From CAWFZT01 sp963820415 (GTDB taxonomy: Bacteria; Chloroflexota; Anaerolineae; Anaerolineales; Anaerolineaceae), in the NCBI GenBank assembly GCA_963820415.1, contig CAWFZT010000006.1, forward strand, positions 868,001 through 932,000: a DNA stretch of 64,000 bases, written 5' to 3'. Both the position numbers and the translations under genes were made by a program. How positions within the stretch are numbered: position 1 is the stretch's first letter; each line of letters starts with the position of its first letter. A model generated the notes under the pieces. The model was given only the letters and a program-made list of their open reading frames with translations, made no database searches and was not told the DNA's origin. Shown one piece after another: positions 19,523 through 27,840 of this stretch.

Positions 19523-19660
19523 ATGTTTATTAATCGCCAACAGGAATTGACCTTTCTCAATTCATTATCTAGCGATCTTTGCTCGGGGCGGGATCACCCC
19601 GTCTGCTCGGGCGGAGATGGAAAAATGTCAAGGTATTGTCGTGGACATGGAACAGCTTGA
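19523..19660 (+). pseudogene. Possible N-terminal remnant of an AAA-type ATPase
   Basis: A 45-residue frame starting MFINRQQELTFLN after GGAG. That opening is typical of the ATPase family in which a P loop (GRRRVGKT) follows within about 25 residues. Here no P loop appears and the frame turns into non-matching sequence before a stop. It is therefore probably a gene start left after a deletion. The region 19319-19522 shows no other gene. Confidence 0.35.
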
Positions 19661-19744
19661 TCAAGATCTAAAACCTGACTGAATAATTTTCCATGTAAAT
19701 TTGATGAACATGTGTAAAGTATTGTTTGTGAGTTACGCACCGGT

Positions 19745-19880
19745 CGACGGATATACAGGCCAACTATCTCAGCCAGCAATTCGGCCTGGGTGCGCAGGTC
19801 AGCCTAGAGCTGGATTAACTAGCGAACCTGCTGGCCGAGCACGAAACGGGGGATGGGCCCAGATTGAGGAAATATTGAGC
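19745..19880 (+). pseudogene. Decayed fragment of the ftsH 3' end
   Basis: Two segments, about 19745-19805 and 19805-19880, align with the ftsH 3' region near 3834-3895 and 3980-4050 (for example GGCCAACTATCTCAGCCAGC against GGCCAACTTTCTCAGCCAGC). Internal sequence of about 90 bases is missing and stop codons interrupt the frame. It is a remnant of a second, diverged ftsH copy or of a duplication, and lies just before two tRNA-Ser genes. Confidence 0.75.
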
Positions 19881-19956
19881 AATGGTCGAAATTCGAGTGC
19901 CGATAGCTGTTTAACAAGACTGGAGATCTGGTAATTATGGAAGAGCGAGAGATAAT

Positions 19957-19983
19957 AAAAAAAAGACCTGCTTTCGCAGGTCT
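19957..19983 (-). terminator. Terminator of the tRNA-Ser pair
   Basis: Stem AGACCTGC (19964-19971) and GCAGGTCT (19976-19983). On the minus strand it is followed by eight T residues (19957-19964). It sits seven bases beyond the 3' end of tRNA-Ser(GCU). Confidence 0.8.
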
Positions 19984-19990
19984 CTTCAAG

Positions 19991-20079
19991 CGGGGAGGGC
20001 GGGATTCGAACCCGCGGCTGAGTTATTCCCCAGCACTCACTTAGCAGGCGAGCCCAATCGGCCACTCTGGCACCTCCCC
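19991..20079 (-). tRNA. tRNA-Ser (anticodon GCU)
   Basis: The minus strand folds as a long-variable-arm tRNA. The acceptor GGGGAGG pairs with CCTCCCC, the anticodon loop is CTGCTAA with GCT, and the T loop is GGTTCGAATCC. The CCA end is not encoded. Reads AGC/AGU codons. Confidence 0.95.
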
Positions 20080-20144
20080 ATGCAATTGTTAATTGTTGAT
20101 TGAAAATCTCAATCTAAAATCAGCAATCCAAAATCTTCAATCAG

Positions 20145-20229
20145 CGGAGGGAGAGGGATTCGAACCCACGATGGCTTTCGCCATACCTGTTTTCAAGACA
20201 GGCGCCTTAAGCCACTCGGCCATCCCTCC
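20145..20229 (-). tRNA. tRNA-Ser (anticodon UGA)
   Basis: Class II tRNA on the minus strand. The acceptor GGAGGGA pairs with TCCCTCC, the anticodon stem is CTGTC with loop TTGAAAA giving TGA, and the variable arm is long (TATGGCGAAAGCCAT). It lies 65 bases upstream of the other tRNA-Ser and is probably transcribed with it. The stretch 20230-20480 downstream holds only low-complexity 'catcagt' repeats and no gene. Confidence 0.95.
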
Positions 20230-20480
20230 AAAAGGGACATAGCGCAAGGATTCTATCACATTTACATAGGGCGGACAAGATTGCTGGGAATAAGAAGAAT
20301 TAACCACAAAGGCCACAAAGTTTCACGAAGAGACTACAAAGAGAATTTAAGGATGAAGAGGCAAAAAGTATTCTGAACCTCTTTCTTCATCAGTTATTAT
20401 CATCCGTCATCAGTGTTCATCAGTGGTTCTATTCTTCAGGTACAATATAGCTTCTTTGAACGATTCGTTGTGGAGAGTGC

Positions 20481-22196
20481 ATGAAAAAGGCTTTCAGTAT
20501 CGTAATTCCGGCTCTGGCCGTGCTGGCCGTGCTGGCGGCGTTGGCGGCATTAGCCGTGCCTGTTGCAGCCCAGCAGCAGAAGGCCGGGCGCGACCCGCAG
20601 GCGGAACAGGTCATCTACATCCGCCTGGCCGCCATCAATCCCAACGCCGTGCCTTCGTTCAAAATCGGCACCGAGGCGATGGACGCCGGCGACCTGCAGG
20701 CCGCCAAGGATAACTTCGAACAGGTGTTGTTCCTGGCGCCCGGTTTCCCGGACGCCTTGCGCCGCCTGAGTTACGTCGAGCAGCGCCTGGGCGACCTGCC
20801 CAAGGCCGAGCTGCTCGCCCGCCAGGCTTTACAGGCCGACCCCTCGCCGGCCAACTTGACCGCCGTGGCGCTGGTGCTGCTAGCCGCCAACGACAAGTCC
20901 CGGCTGAGCGAGGCCATGGCTCTGGCCAAAGCGGCCGTGGCCGGTGGACCGGATACTTATTACAATTACTACGTGCTGATGAGCGTGGCAACCGCGGCCG
21001 GAGATTACGATAACATGCGCCAGTCCAGCCGCGACCTGCTCAAGCTCGATCCGGTTGACCCGACCGGGCACTACATCGCCGGGATTGTGGCCGCCCACGA
21101 CGGCCAGTTCGAGCAGGCCGAAAAAGACCTGCTGAAGGCCGAAGAGTTCGGCTACCCCACCACCGTCGTCGACGAGCAGCTCAAGGGCGGCATCCGCACC
21201 CAGGCCAACCTGGCGCGCACACTGCGCTGGTCGGGTATCGGGTTGGGGAGCTGGCTGGGCGGGCTGGCGTTGCTCTTCCTGGCCGGCCTGCTGCTTTCCA
21301 GCCTGACCCTCAAGGCCATCGACCGCCAAACCGCTTCCAGCAGCTTTGCGCTCAGCCCGGCGGAAGCCTTCGTCCGGCGAGTGTACCGGGTGATCATCGC
21401 CGTCACCTCCGGCTATTTCTACCTTTCTATTCCCATCCTGATCCTTCTCCTCACCGCCCTGGTGGGCGGGATTATCTACATTATGGCGTCCGCCGGGCAG
21501 GTCTTCCTATACCCGGCGCTGTTCGTCCTGATTGCCGGCCTTTATACCCTGGCGGCGGTGGTGCGCAGCCTGTTCGTGCGCGCCAAGAACGAAGATCCCG
21601 GTCGTCCGGTAACCCCGGACGAAATGCCCGAGCTGTGGGGGCTGGCGCGTGAAGTGGCCCAACGCCTGAACGCCCGCCCGGTAGACGCCATCTTCCTGAC
21701 CCCGGGAGTCGAGATCGGCGTCTTCGAACGCAGCAGCCTGCTGCGCACCCTGGTGCACGACCAGGGCCAACGCTACCTGATCCTGGGCATGAGCGCCCTT
21801 GCCGGCCTGACCCAGGGGGAATTGCGCGCCATTTTGGCCCACGAATACGGGCGTTTCAAACACCGCGATACGCACGGGGGCAATTTCGTAAACCTGGTGC
21901 AGCGCACGTTGCACAGCATCGCCCACAACCTGGCCTCCGCCGGATTGGCGACCTGGTATAACCCGGCCTGGTGGTTCGTCAACATTTATAACCGCATGTT
22001 CCTGCGCATCACCCTGGGCGCCTCACGCTTGCAGGAAATGCTGGCCGACCGCCTGGCCTTAATTGAACAGGTCAAGACACAAGATTCGCTGAACGAGGAA
22101 CCGCGCCCGGCCTGGGATTTGATCAATCATGCCAGCCAGCACCAGGAAGAAGCCACCTCCCTGCTTGAAAAAAAACTGCGCCGCGGCAGCCAGTAG
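20481..22196 (+). CDS. Membrane M48-like peptidase with N-terminal TPR region and altered active site
   Basis: A 571-residue protein. A signal or anchor segment (residues 4-30) is followed by helical TPR-like repeats (about 50-225), one membrane segment near 250-272, two more near 305-360, and a C-terminal M48 peptidase domain. The zinc motif that should read HExxH is HEYGR at 454-458, with the flanking text typical of M48 (ILAHEYGRFKHRDT). The later SRLQEMLADRLA supplies the usual third-ligand Glu and AD motif. The codon is CGT, one transition from CAT. Without the second His it may be an inactive scaffold, or the base may be an error. It stands alone between tRNA genes and a CheY-like gene. 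Confidence 0.8.
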   Translation: MKKAFSIVIPALAVLAVLAALAALAVPVAAQQQKAGRDPQAEQVIYIRLAAINPNAVPSFKIGTEAMDAGDLQAAKDNFEQVLFLAPGFPDALRRLSYVEQRLGDLPKAELLARQALQADPSPANLTAVALVLLAANDKSRLSEAMALAKAAVAGGPDTYYNYYVLMSVATAAGDYDNMRQSSRDLLKLDPVDPTGHYIAGIVAAHDGQFEQAEKDLLKAEEFGYPTTVVDEQLKGGIRTQANLARTLRWSGIGLGSWLGGLALLFLAGLLLSSLTLKAIDRQTASSSFALSPAEAFVRRVYRVIIAVTSGYFYLSIPILILLLTALVGGIIYIMASAGQVFLYPALFVLIAGLYTLAAVVRSLFVRAKNEDPGRPVTPDEMPELWGLAREVAQRLNARPVDAIFLTPGVEIGVFERSSLLRTLVHDQGQRYLILGMSALAGLTQGELRAILAHEYGRFKHRDTHGGNFVNLVQRTLHSIAHNLASAGLATWYNPAWWFVNIYNRMFLRITLGASRLQEMLADRLALIEQVKTQDSLNEEPRPAWDLINHASQHQEEATSLLEKKLRRGSQ

Positions 22197-22279
22197 AAAA
22201 ATTCAGGTCTATCACGGCTTTTATTTGACGGATAGGCGCTTTACGGGTATAGTTTTAACGGCGGGAGGCAGCCAAGACC

Positions 22280-22648
22280 ATGGAGCGGGCCTGTATCGTA
22301 TTCATTGAAGATGATGCTGACAACCTCGAGCTGGTGCACATCCTGCTTGACCGGGCAGGCTTCGAGGTGCTGACTGCCATGGACGGGCGCAAAGGGCTCG
22401 AGTTGATCCAGGAAAAACTCCCCGAGCTGGTGCTGCTCGACCTGAGCATCCCCGAAATCGACGGCTGGCACCTGGCCCACCGGCTCAAAGCCGATCCACA
22501 CACTCAATCGATCAAGGTAGTGGCCTTGACCGCTCACGCCCAGCCGGGCGACCGCAAACGCGCCCTCGAATCTGGTTGCGACGGCTATATTGCCAAGCCG
22601 CTGGATGTCCATAACTTCGCGGCCCAAATCAGGGCTTACCTGAAATAG
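22280..22648 (+). CDS. Single-domain CheY-like response regulator
   Basis: A 122-residue receiver domain without an output domain. The acidic pocket is EDD (10-12), the phosphoacceptor is Asp54 in VLLDLSIPE, and the conserved Thr and Lys are in ALTAHA and IAKPLD. Such stand-alone receivers relay phosphate to partner kinases or enzymes. No dedicated kinase adjoins it. Its 3' end overlaps that of the convergent membrane peptidase gene by 20 bases. Confidence 0.9.
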   Translation: MERACIVFIEDDADNLELVHILLDRAGFEVLTAMDGRKGLELIQEKLPELVLLDLSIPEIDGWHLAHRLKADPHTQSIKVVALTAHAQPGDRKRALESGCDGYIAKPLDVHNFAAQIRAYLK

Positions 22649-23267
22649 GGTAGTTCGTGAACTTCCGGACTTTCAAATATAAGGTCACTGCCTCGCCGAC
22701 ATCGTAAGCCAGGCAGGTGGACGGCTGGCGCAGCAGCCAGAAGAACACCGCCAGGTCGCCGACCGCCCCGCTGCCGTTGAAAGCGATAAAGCTGATCACC
22801 GCCAGGAACCAGCCGGCAGGAACGTACGCCAGGGTAATCAGCCCCAACAGGCTGAGCAGCACCAGGGGGGCCAGGCTGACCAGCATATACTGGTTGCGCG
22901 GGAAATACCAGCCGGGCGCGGCGGCGTAGGCATAGTAGCCGCGGAAAGCAAAAGCCGGGCGGCGATGCGTGAACCAGGCCAGAAATATGCCGTGCGCCCC
23001 TTCGTGCAGGACGATCACGGCGGCGTAGATGCCAACTACGCCAATGAGGATATGAAGCGCCCCTCCCAGGCCCTGGAAACTGGCCGACAGCCCCTGGCGG
23101 ACCGCCTCAGGGCGCATCCACAAAGCCGCCCGGGTAAACACGTAGTAAAAACCAACCAGGAGGACCGCTCCGGCAATATTCAGATAGACCAGTAGGCGCA
23201 GGTTTTTGGTCAGGTCGAGCGTGCCGATCGAGTGGTAGCCTTCAGGCAGGTAGGATATAGCAGGCAT
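22629..23267 (-). CDS. DUF3267-type membrane zinc metalloprotease
   Basis: A 212-residue protein with four to five hydrophobic segments. The motif HEGAH (about residues 108-112, in VIVLHEGAHGIFLAWF) lies inside a membrane helix, as in site-2-protease-like zincins. The later segment FNGSGAVGDL is characteristic of the DUF3267 family and supplies the Asp ligand. It probably cuts membrane proteins within the bilayer; the substrate is unknown. The rhomboid protease gene lies nine bases upstream on the same strand, so two intramembrane proteases form a pair. Confidence 0.78.
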   Translation of the reverse strand: MPAISYLPEGYHSIGTLDLTKNLRLLVYLNIAGAVLLVGFYYVFTRAALWMRPEAVRQGLSASFQGLGGALHILIGVVGIYAAVIVLHEGAHGIFLAWFTHRRPAFAFRGYYAYAAAPGWYFPRNQYMLVSLAPLVLLSLLGLITLAYVPAGWFLAVISFIAFNGSGAVGDLAVFFWLLRQPSTCLAYDVGEAVTLYLKVRKFTNYPISGKP

Positions 23268-23276
23268 AGTCGCGGG

Positions 23277-23942
23277 CTACTGGCCCAGCCATTTCTGCTG
23301 GTCGACGCGCTCCCGGTTCTCAAACAGGCGCGCCGTGATCATGCCAAACAAGAACCCGCCAATGTGCGCCATGTAGGCCACTCCCCCTTGATCTGTGGCG
23401 GCCAACGCGCCAACCTGGCTGATCAACTGGAGCAGGAACCAGAAACCGACCAACACGATAGCCGGGATTACAGTGATCCTGATAAACCAACCCAGCAGCA
23501 GCACAGTGCGAATGCGGTCGCGCGGGTAGGTGATCAGAAAAGCGCCCATCACGGCCGCGATAGCCCCACTGGCGCCCAGGTTGTGGATGGTCGAGGAAGG
23601 GTCAATCAGTACCTGGGCTGCGGTGGCTGCCAGGCCGCCCAGCAGGTAGAAAAACAGGTAGCGCCCCGAGCCCATCACGTCTTCGATGGCGGGCCCGAAG
23701 ACCCACAGGAAGAGCATGTTGCCCAGGATGTGCAGCCAGCCGGCGTGCATGAACATGGCAGTCAGAATGGTGATCCAGTCCTGCCCGGCGACAATATTGG
23801 CCGGGACCATCGACCAGCGGTTGATAAAGGCATCCCCGCCAGCCAGTTCGAGCATGAAGATGAAGAAATTGGCAGCGATCACCAGCACTGTAGCAAGCGG
23901 GAAGTGCAGCGGCCGGCGAGAGGCATCTCCAAGCGGGATCAC
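23277..23942 (-). CDS. Rhomboid-family intramembrane serine protease
   Basis: A 221-residue protein with six predicted membrane segments. The catalytic serine is in GASGAIAAVMG (Ser125) and the catalytic histidine in AHIGGFLFG (His193). The loop with MHAGWLHILGNMLFLWVFG matches the rhomboid oxyanion and lateral-gate region. It cleaves membrane proteins. It is followed closely by the DUF3267 protease gene. The length is that of compact bacterial rhomboids. Confidence 0.93.
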   Translation of the reverse strand: MIPLGDASRRPLHFPLATVLVIAANFFIFMLELAGGDAFINRWSMVPANIVAGQDWITILTAMFMHAGWLHILGNMLFLWVFGPAIEDVMGSGRYLFFYLLGGLAATAAQVLIDPSSTIHNLGASGAIAAVMGAFLITYPRDRIRTVLLLGWFIRITVIPAIVLVGFWFLLQLISQVGALAATDQGGVAYMAHIGGFLFGMITARLFENRERVDQQKWLGQ

Positions 23943-23950
23943 GGTTACTG

Positions 23951-24643
23951 TTACTCTATCCCATTGATGTGGATGTTATCGCCCTTAATCCCAGCGCAAG
24001 CCCCCTCTTTGACCAGGTTAGCCTGGTCGGGATGGACAATCAACCATTTGTTACGGGCGAACAGCAGGGCCGCCTCGCCCACTTTGGCCGGGGCGCGCTC
24101 GAAGCTTTGGTTGGTGCCGTAGGGCAGGGCGATCAGGGCGCAGAAACCAGTTTTGGCATTGATGTGCACAGGCGTATAGTGCAGACACCACGAATAGAAC
24201 TCCACCACGGCGCCCTGAGGTATATAAAAGGCCTTGGTGCGAGCTGTGTCGTAGGACGGGCGTGGCTGCCATTGGATATCATCGTAAAGCCCCAGCAGGA
24301 CGATCATGTCGGTCACGGCGATGAGGGTCTCGTTGCCCTTGTGGTATTCCAGGCAGTCCAGGCTCTGGTTGCGACCGTAGCACCAACCCAACTGCAACGG
24401 CATGCCGCCATAGACCTGCCAGGTCAGCCAGCCCATCAGGGCCACATCCTTTTCAAGGCCCTCAACGCTCGCTTCGTACACCACGCCGTCGCCGGACACG
24501 GCGTGTTCACGGGCATAGGCGCTTACCAGGTCAACCGGCGCGCCGCTGTGCAGCCTGCCGAAATGGCAAAAACTAGGGTCTTCAACCGGCAGGACCTTGA
24601 CATGCGGGTTTAGTTTGCGTAAGTCAGTCAAAGTACTGGTCAT
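23951..24643 (-). CDS. DUF4867-family protein (cupin-like)
   Basis: A 230-residue protein starting MTSTLTDLRKLNPHVKV. ATG 24643 is preferred because GGAGAG lies about ten bases upstream; an ATG at 24664 overlaps that site. The sequence shows HFGRLHSG, WCYGRNQSLDCLEYHKG, MIVLLG and FYIPQGAVVEFYSWCLHYTPVH, matching the DUF4867 family as I recall it. The last motif looks like a cupin metal site. Members are often found with sugar-metabolism genes, but here the neighbours are two proteases and no substrate can be named. Confidence 0.7.
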   Translation of the reverse strand: MTSTLTDLRKLNPHVKVLPVEDPSFCHFGRLHSGAPVDLVSAYAREHAVSGDGVVYEASVEGLEKDVALMGWLTWQVYGGMPLQLGWCYGRNQSLDCLEYHKGNETLIAVTDMIVLLGLYDDIQWQPRPSYDTARTKAFYIPQGAVVEFYSWCLHYTPVHINAKTGFCALIALPYGTNQSFERAPAKVGEAALLFARNKWLIVHPDQANLVKEGACAGIKGDNIHINGIE

Positions 24644-24804
24644 GTCAGTATGCTCTCCTTTCACAAATGCAGCGTATGCGCTGTGAAATCTTTATGCGAC
24701 GGGGTTTTACAGCCTCCACTATCAATATGGTATCATAAATCAACCATTAATAAACTGGAAACCCACGTAAAAGTATAAAACAACCCTGGCAACTGGCCTT
24801 CCGG

Positions 24805-24916
24805 CAAGCGGCAGCTCATTGGGATTTACCGTGGCAGGTCCCCAGATTTTGGGGTGTCATGACACCCCAAAATCTGGGAGTTCACCACAGCAATTCCCAG
24901 AGAGCCCAAGCGGCAG
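24805..24916. mobile_element. MITE-like palindromic element (copy 3) with 10-bp target duplication
   Basis: The element body is 24815-24906, with the same perfect 38-bp central palindrome (24841-24878) as copy 2. It is flanked on both sides by CAAGCGGCAG (24805-24814 and 24907-24916). Left end CTCATTGGGATTTACCGTGG, right end CAGCAATTCCCAGAGAGCC. Non-coding. It is inserted between the divergently oriented DUF4867 gene and a small conserved gene. Confidence 0.88.
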
Positions 24917-24959
24917 GACTGTCTTAAAGTGTGTATAATTCTCTAAGGAGATAAATAAT

Positions 24960-25238
24960 ATGATCGACATCAAGCAGGCCGTGCAGGCTGCCGACAAGTT
25001 CTTCAAAGAATTATATGACCGGGAAACGCTAAAAAACTTCCTCGTCGAAGAAGTCGAGCTGTCCGAGGATGGAAAGGATTGGGTGGTGACGGTCGGGTTC
25101 GATTTTGGCGAGGTGCACACATCCGAGCCGGCGCAGTTTATATCTAAAAGCAGCACGCCCAGGGCCGGGCGAGTGTATAAAGCCGTCCGCATCGACAAAG
25201 AGACGGGTGAGCCGCTATCGTTAAGAACTAAAAAATAG
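24960..25238 (+). CDS. Conserved hypothetical protein, 92 residues
   Basis: Starts at ATG 24960 after CTAAGGAGATAAAT. The protein has an N-terminal helix (IDIKQAVQAADKFFKELY) and a beta-rich C-terminal half with VEEVELSEDGKDWVVTVGF and RVYKAVRIDKETGE. This layout is common to small bacterial proteins of unknown function; I see no catalytic or metal-binding motif. It precedes a transporter gene by 20 bases and may be co-transcribed. Confidence 0.65.
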   Translation: MIDIKQAVQAADKFFKELYDRETLKNFLVEEVELSEDGKDWVVTVGFDFGEVHTSEPAQFISKSSTPRAGRVYKAVRIDKETGEPLSLRTKK

Positions 25239-25258
25239 ATCCTGGGTATAATTCCGGG

Positions 25259-26165
25259 ATGCAGAAAACCTACATCCCATACTTAAAATTATTATTTTGC
25301 GTGGTCGCCTGGGGCGGTTCTTTCATAGCCACAAAAGTAGCCCTGCGCGAATTATCGCCCGTCAGCGTGGTGTGGCTGCGTTTCCTGGTCGGGGTGATCA
25401 TCCTAGGCGCGGCGGTGTATGCTCGCAAACAGCTTACCCTGCCCGGCTGGAAGGACCTGGGCTATTTTGCCCTGTTGGGCTTTATCGGTATCACCTTTCA
25501 CCAGTGGCTGGCAGTCCACCGGCCTGGTCACATCCCAGGCCACCACCACGGCCTGGATCGTAGCGACTACGCCTATTTTCATCGCCCTGCTGGGCTGGTT
25601 GTTCCTCAAGGAAAAATTAGGCTGGTTGCACACGACTGGCATTGGGCTAGCGGCGCTGGGCGTGCTACTGGTGGTCAGCAAGGGCAGCCTGTCTTCGTTG
25701 GCCTCCGGGCATTTTGGCTCGCCGGGCGATATTTTAATCATGATCAGCGCCCCCAACTGGGCCGTTTTCTCGGTGCTTTCGCGCTCCAGGCTGAAACGGT
25801 ACGCGGCGGCGCCCATGATGTTTTACGTGATGGCGCTGGGCTGGCTATTCTCCTCGGTACTGTTCTTCGCCGGACATGGCCTGAACGAATTCAGCCACCT
25901 GACCCTAAATGGCTGGCTGGGGGTGGGTTTCCTGGGGGTTATTTGCTCCGGTTTTGCTTACATTTTTTATTATGACGCGCTGCAGGTCATCCCAGCCACA
26001 CAGGCGGGTGTGTTCCTGTACCTGGAGCCGCTGGTGACCCTGGTAGTGGCTGCCATCATCCTGGGCGAGCCGCTCCTGCTGGTAGCGCTGCTGGGCGGGG
26101 CGATCATCCTGCTGGGAGTATGGCTGGTGAACCGCCCAGAAAAAAAAGCGGCTACATCTTTCTAA
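25259..26165 (+). pseudogene. EamA/DMT-superfamily transporter, frameshifted
   Basis: A ten-helix drug/metabolite transporter split by one extra base. The 5' frame encodes LLFCVVAWGGSFIATKVALRE through FIGITFHQWL. The continuation, STGLVTSQATTTAWIVATTP to NRPEKKAATSF, is in another frame. Alignment of the two halves places an extra G at 25510-25511 (CTGGCAG where CTGCAG restores the frame). The repaired product would be about 301 residues with two EamA repeats, typical length. It may be a real frameshift or a sequencing indel. Confidence 0.85.
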
Positions 26166-26218
26166 TTCTGTTATAAGGATAAACCCAGGCTATTATGATA
26201 AAATTTGTCATAACATAT

Positions 26219-26278
26219 CCAGCCGGGAATGGCTGGCATTATACTAACCTGGCCCCCCTGGCGCCAGGGTTGTTTTTT
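26219..26278 (+). terminator. Hairpins before the MFS transporter gene
   Basis: Two hairpins: CCAGCC/GGCTGG (26219-26236), then AACCTGGC/GCCAGGGTT (26246-26271) followed by GTTTTTT. The second is a probable terminator of the EamA transcript. Lying only 14 bases before the drug-pump start, it could also act as a leader attenuator; that is inference. Confidence 0.55.
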
Positions 26279-26292
26279 GGAAGCGTGAGGCT

Positions 26293-27795
26293 ATGGAACG
26301 TCAGGAAGTAAAAACGAACCTTCAAGTCAGCGCCAAAAAGCGCATTGACTATAAGTGGATCGTCCTAAGTGTCACCACCATTGGCGCCCTGATGGCTGCC
26401 GTCGACAGCACCATCGTGGTGCTGGGCCTGCCCGATATCATGGAATCGCTGCATTCCGACCTGGTTTCGATGATCTGGGTGATTATGGCTTACATCCTGG
26501 TCAGCACGATCTTCTTGCTGACCTTTGGCCGGGTGGCGGACCTGTTCGGCCGGGTGCGTATGTACAACCTCGGGTTTGTGGTGTTCACGATTGGATCGGC
26601 CTTGTGCGGTTTTTCCGCCAATGCGGCTCAGTTGATCATTTTCCGGCTGGTACAAGGCTGCGGGGCCGCCATGATGGTGGTCAACAGCGCCGCGCTGATC
26701 ACCGAAGTTTTCCCCCCCAACGAACGCGGCCGAGCGTTAGGGATCAACGGCATCACCTGGGCAGCCGGTGGGGTTCTCGGCCCCATCCTGGGCGGTCTGA
26801 TCCTGTCAGCCGGCAACTGGCGCTGGATCTTCTTCATCAACGTGCCGATCGGGATACTCGGCGCCGGCTGGGGATACCTGGCCTTGAAAGAGATGCAATC
26901 GCATAGTAAAACTGAGAAATTCGACCCGCTGGGGGCGTTGAGCTTCAGCGCAGGCCTGACGGCCCTGCTCCTGGCCCTGACCATGGGGATACAGGCTGGC
27001 TGGACTTCTCTCCCGATACTGATCCTGTATTTTATCTTCGCCGCTGGGTTGGTCTTCTTCCTGTTCTGGGAACGGCGAGTCAAAAGCCCGGTGCTCGATT
27101 TCTCGCTGTTCAAGCCGCGCGTGTATACCTTTTCAGTCCTGGCCGCCATGGGCCAATCCCTGGCGCTGTTTGCGGTCAACTTCCTGATCGTATTTTACCT
27201 GCAGGGCGTGCGCGGCTACGATCCTTTGAAAGCTGCCCTTCTGCTAATCCCCCTGCCGGTCATGTCTTCGATCATGGGGTCGCTCAGCGGCGCCCTGGCC
27301 GACCGCATCGGGGCGCGCATCCCTGCCACTGTCGGGCTGCTGATTTCGGCGGTGGCCCTGGTGTTTTTGACCAAGCTGACGCCCACCACGCCGTACCTGC
27401 CAATGGCGTTCATGCTGGCGTTGCTGGGCATCGGCGGCGGCATGTTCTTCCCGGCTAACACCAGCGCGGCGATGAATTCCGCTCCCCCACAGCGTTTGGG
27501 GGTAGCCTCAGCCACGCTGGCCACGTTGCGCCAGGCCGGCATGGTAACCAGCTTTGCCCTTTCGCTGGCTGTAGCGGCTGCCAGCCTGCCCAACGACATC
27601 ATGATGCAGTTGTTCATCGGCACGAACGTCACCCTCGGCTCGAAGGTGGCCCAGGATTTTGTGATCGGCATGCGCAGCGCCTTTGTCCTTTCCATCGCCC
27701 TGACCCTGGTGGCAGCAGGATTCTCCTTCATCCGAGGTAAAGAGAACCGTCGGCAGCTAGCATCCGATTTTATCCCGCACAACCCTGAAGCCTGA
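26293..27795 (+). CDS. MFS multidrug efflux transporter, DHA2 (14-helix, EmrB/QacA-type)
   Basis: A 500-residue inner-membrane proton antiporter with about fourteen hydrophobic segments. Family motifs are LMAAVDSTIVVLGLPDI in helix 1, FGRVADLFGRVRMY in the loop after helix 2, and WAAGGVLGPILGGLI (motif C, typical of exporters). The start codon follows GAAGCGTGAGGCT. It probably expels drugs or other hydrophobic compounds. No adaptor (EmrA-like) gene is adjacent. It ends before a bidirectional hairpin shared with the convergent M81 gene. Confidence 0.92.
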   Translation: MERQEVKTNLQVSAKKRIDYKWIVLSVTTIGALMAAVDSTIVVLGLPDIMESLHSDLVSMIWVIMAYILVSTIFLLTFGRVADLFGRVRMYNLGFVVFTIGSALCGFSANAAQLIIFRLVQGCGAAMMVVNSAALITEVFPPNERGRALGINGITWAAGGVLGPILGGLILSAGNWRWIFFINVPIGILGAGWGYLALKEMQSHSKTEKFDPLGALSFSAGLTALLLALTMGIQAGWTSLPILILYFIFAAGLVFFLFWERRVKSPVLDFSLFKPRVYTFSVLAAMGQSLALFAVNFLIVFYLQGVRGYDPLKAALLLIPLPVMSSIMGSLSGALADRIGARIPATVGLLISAVALVFLTKLTPTTPYLPMAFMLALLGIGGGMFFPANTSAAMNSAPPQRLGVASATLATLRQAGMVTSFALSLAVAAASLPNDIMMQLFIGTNVTLGSKVAQDFVIGMRSAFVLSIALTLVAAGFSFIRGKENRRQLASDFIPHNPEA

Positions 27796-27808
27796 CCCGG
27801 GGCGAAGA

Positions 27809-27839
27809 GGTGAATTGAGGATAATATCCTCAATTCACC
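27809..27839. terminator. 31-bp perfect palindrome between convergent genes
   Basis: GGTGAATTGAGGATA (27809-27823), one central base, then TATCCTCAATTCACC (27825-27839). It lies between the stops of the MFS and M81 genes. No long T run follows, so termination is likely but not certain. Confidence 0.65.
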
Positions 27840-27840
27840 A

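Noticed and set aside
20230..20480. Short 'catcagt' and 'accacaaag' repeats as a CRISPR-like array
   Set aside because: Units are too short, unevenly spaced and lack distinct spacers; no cas genes are nearby.
23232..24122. Plus-strand open frame spanning rhomboid and DUF4867 genes
   Set aside because: Crosses two genuine minus-strand genes and shows no family features.
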